21,327 nucleotides of DNA, taken from a bacterium. Its GTDB lineage: Bacteria > Planctomycetota > UBA11346. The notes beneath the pieces are model-generated. The model searched no databases. It was not told the origin of the DNA and was given only the letters and a program-made list of their open reading frames with translations. Positions 15,674 through 21,327 of this stretch are shown in pieces. The first letter of the stretch is position 1. The number at the start of each line of letters is the position of its first letter. The DNA lies in NCBI GenBank assembly GCA_020049615.1, contig JAIFKN010000145.1:1-21327 (forward strand), written 5' to 3'. A program made the position numbers and the translations under genes.

Positions 15674-16507
15674 ATGCGGGGATCCGGTCACCTCGGCATC
15701 GAGGTCGAGCGCACACGGCTGGCGGCTGGTCTGACAACCGGTGTGCGGATGCTGTCGGCCACCCGCATCGTCCTGTTCGAGGCCGGCGCCGGTCAGGCCG
15801 AGATCGCCGGTCGTCACATTTCTGCTCGCCGCGGCCGCCTGCTGCTGATCCCGCCGACCACGGCAACGGCCTGGCAGGTCGACTCACGCGGGCTCGACCT
15901 GATCCAGCTGCGCCTGCGCACCCGCTGCCTGGCGCCCCAGCATCCGATCGACCGGTTGGCGCTCGAAGCGCTGCGACGCTGCTGGTCCTGGGCCCGGCGT
16001 TCCGGATCCGATCTGGCACTGGGGCGCCCGGTCATCCGGTCGTGCGCCCGGATCCTGCGCCAGTTGGTCGAGACCGGGCAGCCACTGGCCCTCAAAGCCG
16101 GTATCCTCGACCTGCTGGCGGTGCTGTCGGAGGCGATCCCGCCCGAGGTCCGGCCGGCGGAATTCGGCTCGTCCCGGCGCGGCGTCGCCGACGCCGTCGC
16201 CCATCTCGAGCGCAGCACCGACCGGCCCTTTGCCATCGACGAGGTCTGCGCCATCGCCGGACTGCGCCGCTCACGCTTCGACCAGGCCTTCCGTGCGGCC
16301 ACCGGCGTGCCGGCCGCCACCTTCCACCGCCGCCTGCGCCTCGACCGCGCCGCCGAGCGCCTGCGTGACCCCGAGGCCGATCTGCTGGACGTGGCCCTGG
16401 ACCACGGCTGGTCGGGGCTGAGCCGCTTCTACGCCGACTTCACCCGCGCCTTCGGCCAACCGCCGGGACGCTGGCGCCGGCAGGCGGCGGCACCGCGTCG
16501 GGACTGA
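15674..16507 (+). CDS. AraC-family transcriptional regulator of the DUF1961/Gfo-Idh operon
   Basis: The 277-aa protein starts at ATG 15674. Residues about 5-90 are beta-rich and resemble the AraC cupin sensor (RGRLLLIPPTTATAWQV). Residues about 172-270 form the double helix-turn-helix: FAIDEVCAIAGLRRSRFDQAFRAATG for the first, and the family signature DVALDHGWSGLSRFYADFTRAFGQPPGRWRR for the second. Length is standard (about 280). The gene diverges from the DUF1961-led operon and shares an 88-bp control region with it, so it most likely senses the pathway sugar and switches the operon. A TATATA box 6 nt before the ATG suggests leaderless translation; a downstream Met26 is the alternative start. 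Confidence 0.9.
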   Translation: MRGSGHLGIEVERTRLAAGLTTGVRMLSATRIVLFEAGAGQAEIAGRHISARRGRLLLIPPTTATAWQVDSRGLDLIQLRLRTRCLAPQHPIDRLALEALRRCWSWARRSGSDLALGRPVIRSCARILRQLVETGQPLALKAGILDLLAVLSEAIPPEVRPAEFGSSRRGVADAVAHLERSTDRPFAIDEVCAIAGLRRSRFDQAFRAATGVPAATFHRRLRLDRAAERLRDPEADLLDVALDHGWSGLSRFYADFTRAFGQPPGRWRRQAAAPRRD

Positions 16508-16518
16508 GCTGGCCGCCG

Positions 16519-16665
16519 TCATCCGGCTACCATGGCTGCGACTTTCAAGGGGAGTAACGGAGCAACTTGGAATGAACCAAACGCGGCGATAGCCTCCTCG
16601 GCCATGCCTCCCGGGCGGGTCACCTCGGCGAAGACCGTGGTGGTCGGGCCGAGTGTGGACCTCAT
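16519..16665 (-). CDS. Short frame coupled to the TonB receptor, probably a truncated gene
   Basis: An ATG at 16665 overlaps the TGA of the TonB receptor (TGATG), and the frame runs 48 codons to a TGA at 16519. The first half (RSTLGPTTTVFAEVTRPGGMAEEA) uses G/C-ending codons like neighbouring genes. The second half (from about 16590) is more AT-rich and has mixed third positions. This suggests the original gene was cut and the frame now runs into unrelated sequence. I do not recognise the family. It might instead be a genuine small protein. Confidence 0.3.
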   Translation of the reverse strand: MRSTLGPTTTVFAEVTRPGGMAEEAIAAFGSFQVAPLLPLKVAAMVAG

Positions 16666-18848
16666 CACCACCAGGCCGAGATCTCCAGGCCCAGCGAGCG
16701 CGCCGGGCCGAGGCGGACGTAGTCGGTCGGAACGAAGGTGAAGGCGAAGTCGGCGGGCAGCTCGAAGGCGTCGAGCACATAGCTGCGATCGGCGAGGTTG
16801 GCGCCGAGCAGCGCCACCGACCACTGGCGGCCCTCGTAGCCAACGCGGGCGTCGAGCAGGGCGTAGGCGCCGGCGGTTGCCTGGTTGTCGTCACGCAGGT
16901 AGACCTTGCCCTGGCCATGGCAGTCGGCGCCGGCGAACAGGCCCGAGCCATGGCGCCAGGCCGCGCCGACCTGCCAGGTGTAGGCCGGCACCAGGGCGAA
17001 GCGGTTGCCGGCGTAGTCCGTGCCGTTGAACGGGTCCTCGCGCTCGTCGAAGGCGGTGCGCATGAGGCCGATGCCGCCATGCACCTCGAACTCGGGGTGC
17101 GGCTTCGCGCTCAGCGTGCTCTCGAGACCGGCGACATGCGAACGGCTGGCGTTGACCCGGGCGACGTCGTAGGCGCTGACGTTGGTGAACACCTGCTGCT
17201 GCCGCCAGTCGGTGTAGAAGGCCGCATTGCGCCACGACAGACCACCGGACGGGTCGGACAGGCGCAGGCCGAGTTCGTAGTTCCAGGTGTATTCGGGGTC
17301 GTACGTGATCGCCGCCGAGGTCGCCGAGGTCGCGTCGCTGTTGAAGCCGCCAGGGCGGTAGCCGCGCGCAACACTGGCCCAGGCCAGACCGTCCTCACCC
17401 AGATGGCGGGTCACCGCCAGCTTGGGCAGCGCCACCGTCTCGCTGCGGCTGCCGTCGGCGGTGAAGGTCCCGTCGGGGGCGGACGGATACGCCACGCTCG
17501 ACGCCTGCCGCTGCGACCAGTCGAAGCGCTGGCGCTCGCTGCCCAGGCGGAGGCCGGCGGTGATGCCCCACTCGCGGACCGGGTGCCAGGTGCACTGGCC
17601 GAACACCGCCAAGCTGAGGGCGTCTGTCCGGCTATCCTTGCTGTAATGCTCCGGCTGCTGCACCCAGGCGTAGTACGGCAGGGTCGGTGGAAAGAAGGGC
17701 GGCATGAGGTTGGCGACCGGCGTCGCGCTGAACGCCGTGCTGGTGCTGAAGTCGGAGCACTGGGCGAAGGCCGCCACGCCGGCCAGCCAGGCAAGCCCGG
17801 TGCGCTCGGGGTCGCCGTGCCGCAGGCGCAGCTCGCCCGACAGCGTCCGGCTGCCGCTGTCGCCATCGACTGCGGCCAGGGCACGGGCCGAGCGGTCGGC
17901 GTCGTAGGTGACTTCGCCCGCCGCGTGCGCGGTCCCCACCGTCGCGTCGAGCACCGTGCCGTCGCCCAGTGCCGCGGTGGCGGAGAGGCCCAGGGTCCCG
18001 CCGCGCTGCCGGCTGTCGCCGGGCTGATCGGTCGCGGACTGGCGCTGGTCGGCGTCCGCCTGCGGCACCCAGTAGTCGGTCGAGCCGTCGCGCGCGGCCA
18101 GGCTGCCGCTCAGCCGCACGGTGAGGTCCGGGCGCGGCTGCCACACCAGCTTGGCGCGCAGGTCGCGGTCGCGCGACGCGTCGGTGGCGTCATCGCCGGT
18201 GGTGGCGTTGGCCAGCGAGCCGTCGCTGCGGCCGCCGCCGACCGCCAGGCGCAGCCCCAGGCCATCGGCCAGCGGGCCGCCGACCGCGGCGCTGGCGCGC
18301 AGGGTGCGGTCGTTGCCGCCGTACAGGCGGCCGTCGGTCTCCCACACCTGCGCGGGATCGCGGGTGCGGATGTCGACCACGCCGGCCAGCGCGCCGCGGC
18401 CGTAGAGCGTGCCCTGCGGGCCGCGCAGCAGCTCGATGCGCTCGACATCGAGCAGCCGGTCGAAGGCGGCCAGGCCGCCGGCGGCGTCAACCGCCACACC
18501 ATCGATGTAGACGCCGAGCGGGGCCTGCTGCCCACGAGTGGGATCCTCGTCGCCACCGTAGGCCGGACGCTCGCCGAAGCCGACGCCGCGCACCGACAGC
18601 ATGCCATCCGGACGGTCGCTCATGGTCTGCACGTTGGGCGTCCGCGCCCACAGGCTGCGCAGGTCGGCAAGTCCGTGGTCGGCAAGTCCAACCCCGTCCC
18701 AGGTGTCGAGCGGATCGGCCGTCTGGTCGAGCGGCTGCGGCTCCTTGGTCGCCTGCACGATGATGGGCGCGGAATCGGCGGCGCGCAGCAGGGCGGCGAT
18801 GGCGAGGAGGGCGGAGACAGGGCGGTAATATCGGGTCATGGCGGTCAT
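16665..18848 (-). CDS. TonB-dependent outer-membrane receptor
   Basis: The 727-aa protein starts at ATG 18848; an ATG at 18839 would shorten it by three residues. A signal peptide (about 1-26, RYYRPVSALLAIAALLRAADSA) precedes a TonB-box-like segment PIIVQA. The plug domain (about 30-165) has LADLRSLWARTPNV, LSVRGVGF, VYIDGVAV and the canonical RIELLRGPQGTLYGRGALAGVVDI. The rest is a beta-barrel rich in alternating strands, ending in the aromatic C-terminus EISAWW expected for Bam-dependent insertion. Length fits siderophore- or vitamin-type receptors. The ligand is not deducible; I see no cobalamin riboswitch in the visible operon. It follows the beta-propeller and FtsX-permease genes closely (10 bp after the former), so it is co-transcribed with them. 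Confidence 0.92.
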   Translation of the reverse strand: MTAMTRYYRPVSALLAIAALLRAADSAPIIVQATKEPQPLDQTADPLDTWDGVGLADHGLADLRSLWARTPNVQTMSDRPDGMLSVRGVGFGERPAYGGDEDPTRGQQAPLGVYIDGVAVDAAGGLAAFDRLLDVERIELLRGPQGTLYGRGALAGVVDIRTRDPAQVWETDGRLYGGNDRTLRASAAVGGPLADGLGLRLAVGGGRSDGSLANATTGDDATDASRDRDLRAKLVWQPRPDLTVRLSGSLAARDGSTDYWVPQADADQRQSATDQPGDSRQRGGTLGLSATAALGDGTVLDATVGTAHAAGEVTYDADRSARALAAVDGDSGSRTLSGELRLRHGDPERTGLAWLAGVAAFAQCSDFSTSTAFSATPVANLMPPFFPPTLPYYAWVQQPEHYSKDSRTDALSLAVFGQCTWHPVREWGITAGLRLGSERQRFDWSQRQASSVAYPSAPDGTFTADGSRSETVALPKLAVTRHLGEDGLAWASVARGYRPGGFNSDATSATSAAITYDPEYTWNYELGLRLSDPSGGLSWRNAAFYTDWRQQQVFTNVSAYDVARVNASRSHVAGLESTLSAKPHPEFEVHGGIGLMRTAFDEREDPFNGTDYAGNRFALVPAYTWQVGAAWRHGSGLFAGADCHGQGKVYLRDDNQATAGAYALLDARVGYEGRQWSVALLGANLADRSYVLDAFELPADFAFTFVPTDYVRLGPARSLGLEISAWW

Positions 18849-18858
18849 GGGTTGTGAT

Positions 18859-19873
18859 TCATCGCAGACTGGCGTAACACCAGACATTGCCGTCGGCACT
18901 GCCCACCAGCAGGCGTCCGGCAGTGGCGGCAGGATCGCACAGCGGTGAGCCGATGGCGGCGCGCCAGGTCTCGCGGCCATCGGCGAGGGCGAGGGCATGC
19001 AAAACGCCGCCAGCATCGGCGATCCAGGTGTGGCCGCCGGCGATGAGCGGCGTGGCCTCGACGCCGACGCCCAGCCGCACCAGCCAGCGCTCGGCACCGT
19101 CGGCCAGGGCCAGGGCGCGCACCACGCCCTCGCGCGAGACCAGCACGGCGGTGGCGGCGTCGGTCGCCGGGGCGTATTCGAAGCGGTCGCCCTCGGCCGC
19201 CCCCTGCCAGCGCGTGGTCTCGCCCGCGAGGGCCAGCCAGCGGCCGTCGAGCACCGCGATCAGCGCCAGGTCGCCGGCGATGGCCGGCGTGGCGCCGATA
19301 TTGGCGCCGACGTCGAGCTGGCCGAGCAGCCGGCCGGCGAGGTCGATGCGCCGCACCTTGCCATCGCAGCCGGCGATCAGCGCCTGCGCGCCGATCAGCG
19401 CCGGACCGGCGTGGACCGGGCCATCGGTCTCGACCTGCCACTGCTCGGCGCCGTCGGCCAGGGCCAGGGCGTGCAGCTTGTGATCGTACGAGCCGATCAG
19501 CACGTTCGCGCCGCTCTGCGCTGCCCGTCCCAGCACCTTGCCCTCCAGCTTGCGCTGCCAGCGCAGCGCGCCGTCGGCCAGGGCCCAGCAGCGCACCAGC
19601 CCGCCCTCGTCGCCCAGCACGATGGCGTCGCCGGCGATCAGCGGTGCGGCCGGCAGCGGATCGCGGCCGGTGTCGACCCGCCACAGCTCGCGCCCGTCGG
19701 CGAGGTCGAGGCAGACCAGCCCGCGGCTGAGCGCTGCCGCGACCACCCGGCCCTCGGCGATGGCGAGCGGCCCGACCGCGCCGCCGAGCTGCGCCCGCCA
19801 CAGCCGCTTGAGCGGCGGCGTCGGCCCGTCCAGCAAGGAGCGCAAGGCAGCAGAGGGCGGCGAGGCAGCGCAT
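18859..19873 (-). CDS. Periplasmic PQQ-like beta-propeller protein, frameshifted near its start
   Basis: The main frame (stop TGA at 18859) encodes seven or so repeats of the form LADGxxxW (for example LADGRELWRVDTG, LADGALRWQRKLEG, LADGAERWLVRLG), a PQQ/YncE-type propeller like BamB. That frame lacks a good start, with only TTG at 19845 or 19836. A different frame begins with ATG 19873, one base after the FtsX stop, and encodes a textbook signal peptide (MRCLAALCCLALLAGRADA). The two frames differ by one base, and removing one G from the GGG at 19825-19827 would join them as ...LLAGRPTPPLKRLWRAQL. I therefore annotate one gene with a single-base frameshift, either a sequencing error or a recent mutation. 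The product would be exported and scaffold or bind partners in the envelope alongside the FtsX permease and TonB receptor. Confidence 0.72.
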
Positions 19874-19874
19874 A

Positions 19875-21327
19875 TCAGCGTTCCGCCGCCAGTGTGCGGG
19901 CCGGCGCGCGGCGCGCACCCCACCAGCCGGCGAGCAGCGCGAGCAGTGCGCCAAGCAGCAGCACCCCGCCGAGCACCAGGATCACCGTCGGCCACGCCAC
20001 CGCCGCGCCCGGTGCGGCCAGGGCCGGCAGGCTGGCGGCCAGGGCGGCGGCCGTGCCCAACGCCATGCCGATGGCGAGCAGCAGGGCCTGCTCGCCGGCG
20101 AGCAGCAGGGCCCAGCGCCGCCGCGCCAGACCGAGGGCGCTCAGCAAGGCCCCCTCCCAGCGCCGCTCCTCGGCGCTGCGCAGGACCAGCGCAGCGACGC
20201 CGAGCACGGCGAAGCCGAGGCCGACCCCGCCGAGGGCGAGGAAGGCGTCGAGATAGGCGGTGCGCACCGCGCCAACCGCGGCGATGGCGCTGGCGGTCGG
20301 GGTCACCTCGACCCCGTAGGGCGCGAGCCGGCGGCGCAGCGCCAGGGCGGCGGCGGCGGGATCCGGGCTGGCCACCAGCCAGCGCGTGCGCGCGGCGTCC
20401 GGGCGCAACCGGCGCAGGCGCTCCGGCGCCACCAGCAGGTCGCCGGCCAGGATCGAGCCGGCCGGCAGCACCCCGCTGATGCGCAGATGGCCGGCATCAT
20501 ACGGCAGGCGCGTGCCGAGCGGCGCGTGCAGGATCCACTGCGTGCTGTCGGCGTCGCCCACCGCGGGGACGTCCTCGCCGGCGGCATCGAGCACGCCCCA
20601 CCCCTGCGCCGGTGCCGGCCAGTCGCGCAGCTCATCCGGCCAGCCGACCAGGCGCGGCCGCAGCGGCTTGTCCGGCTGCAGGCAGCTGATGCCGTCGCCC
20701 GGCGCGACGAGCAGACCGACGGCGCGGGTGAACAACGCCTGCTCGGCGTCGGCGAAACCGAGATGGCGACGGCCCTCGGCCACCGCCGGATCGTAGCCCG
20801 GGGCCAGCGTCGTCTCGACGATCAGGTCGAAGCCGCCGTCGAGGGCGCGTGAGGGCAGGGCCTGCCGCCGTTGCGCCGCCACCATCACCAGGACGAAGCA
20901 AGCGCAGGCGGCGAGACCGATGCCGGCCCCGGCGCGCCATGGCGCGGCGGCGAGGCTGCGCAGCAGCAGCCACCACAGGCTCAGCGGCCGCGAACGGCGG
21001 AAGGAGGCCGGCGGCCGGCGCAGCCGTTCAGCGCGCCAGCCGGCGAGCAGGTCGAGGATGCCGCGCCGCACCAGCAAACCGCCCGCCCACCACGCTGTCA
21101 GCGCACCGAGCACGGCCCCGGCCGCGCCGCCGGCACCGATGGCGGTCGCGTCCCAGCGCAGCCGCAACGGCACGCCGCCGCCGGCCGCCGCCCACGGCCC
21201 GGCCAGCAGGTGCAGCAGCAGCGCCGCCAGCGCCACGCCGAGCAGCGCGCCGGCCGCCGCGCCGACGCAGGCGGTCAGCGCGCCCTCGGCGGCGTGCAGC
21301 CGGCGCACCGCGGCGGCGCTCCAACCG
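19875..21327 (-). CDS. FtsX-family ABC transporter permease, C-terminal part (runs off the window)
   Basis: About 484 residues are visible, open to the right edge. The start is outside; the GTG at 21308 is internal because the coding sense continues upstream (GWSAAAVRRLHAAEG). Hydrophobic helices occur in an early group (ALTACVGAAAGALLGVALAALLLHLL; AIGAGGAAGAVLGALTAWWAG), one at GIGLAACACFVLVMVAA, a large soluble domain of about 180 residues, and a terminal FtsX unit of three helices with SAEERRWEGALLSALGLARRR and LLLAIGMALGTAAALA. This matches long permeases with two FtsX modules (LolE/MacB-like architecture), which move lipoproteins or other hydrophobic substrates to the outer envelope using an ATPase encoded elsewhere. 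Its stop is one base before the ATG of the propeller gene. Confidence 0.82.
   Translation of the reverse strand, partial: GWSAAAVRRLHAAEGALTACVGAAAGALLGVALAALLLHLLAGPWAAAGGGVPLRLRWDATAIGAGGAAGAVLGALTAWWAGGLLVRRGILDLLAGWRAERLRRPPASFRRSRPLSLWWLLLRSLAAAPWRAGAGIGLAACACFVLVMVAAQRRQALPSRALDGGFDLIVETTLAPGYDPAVAEGRRHLGFADAEQALFTRAVGLLVAPGDGISCLQPDKPLRPRLVGWPDELRDWPAPAQGWGVLDAAGEDVPAVGDADSTQWILHAPLGTRLPYDAGHLRISGVLPAGSILAGDLLVAPERLRRLRPDAARTRWLVASPDPAAAALALRRRLAPYGVEVTPTASAIAAVGAVRTAYLDAFLALGGVGLGFAVLGVAALVLRSAEERRWEGALLSALGLARRRWALLLAGEQALLLAIGMALGTAAALAASLPALAAPGAAVAWPTVILVLGGVLLLGALLALLAGWWGARRAPARTLAAER

Noticed and set aside
14869..15675. Longer DUF1961 start at ATG 15675
   Set aside because: It would overlap the divergent AraC start and translate the AT-rich promoter region; ATG 15585 leaves a sensible control region.
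16542..16556. TTTCAAGGGGAGTAA resembling the 5' conserved loop of the yybP-ykoY manganese riboswitch (plus strand)
   Set aside because: No matching 3' half or closing stem could be paired, and the plus strand downstream is antisense to the TonB receptor with no exporter gene to control.

Overview
The window is very GC-rich (roughly 70% by eye), densely packed, and reads as a bacterial chromosome. Gene junctions are mostly tight ATGA/GTGA or 1-nt spacings. A TonB-dependent receptor and an FtsX-type permease indicate a diderm cell. A DUF1961-like protein, an FG-GAP protein, Gfo/Idh oxidoreductases, AraC regulators and GH43 together resemble carbohydrate loci of the PVC superphylum (Planctomycetes, Lentisphaerae, Verrucomicrobia). 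That assignment is inference; no rRNA or marker gene is present. I found no tRNA, rRNA, CRISPR array or complete insertion sequence.

Layout. (1) 1-1563, minus: an AraC-type regulator running off the left edge, translationally coupled to a GH43 galactanase-like hydrolase. (2) 1602-2510, plus: an EamA/DMT exporter. (3) 2515-5411, minus: a 71-aa protein, a GlpA/GlpD-like FAD oxidoreductase and a DegT-family PLP aminotransferase. The 3' end of the oxidoreductase is damaged by an AT-rich segment (about 3852-3915), which leaves its frame open into the aminotransferase. (4) 5526-7607, plus: one open frame joining a secreted serine-esterase module to a DEDDh exonuclease module, probably two genes merged by a frame change. 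(5) 7612-9803, minus: a membrane-anchored repeat-like protein and an SDR dehydrogenase, with a divergent DCC-family protein (9925-10353, plus).

(6) 10562-16507: a compact carbohydrate cluster. A plus-strand AraC regulator (15674-16507) diverges from a minus-strand operon: DUF1961-like jelly-roll protein, jelly-roll/FG-GAP propeller protein, then two Gfo/Idh/MocA oxidoreductases. None has a signal peptide. Two NAD(P)-dependent sugar oxidoreductases beside two concanavalin-like proteins suggest intracellular oxidative (3-keto) glycoside processing. This is the best candidate in the window for an unusual system.

(7) 16519-21327, minus: an envelope operon of FtsX-family permease (runs off the right edge), beta-propeller protein (start region frameshifted), TonB-dependent receptor and a short, apparently truncated downstream frame.

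Three coding frames look broken or merged (3750-5196, 5526-7607, 18859-19873). They could be real decay or one-base consensus errors. Two gene-fragment-like stretches flank cluster 6, which may therefore be an inserted island.
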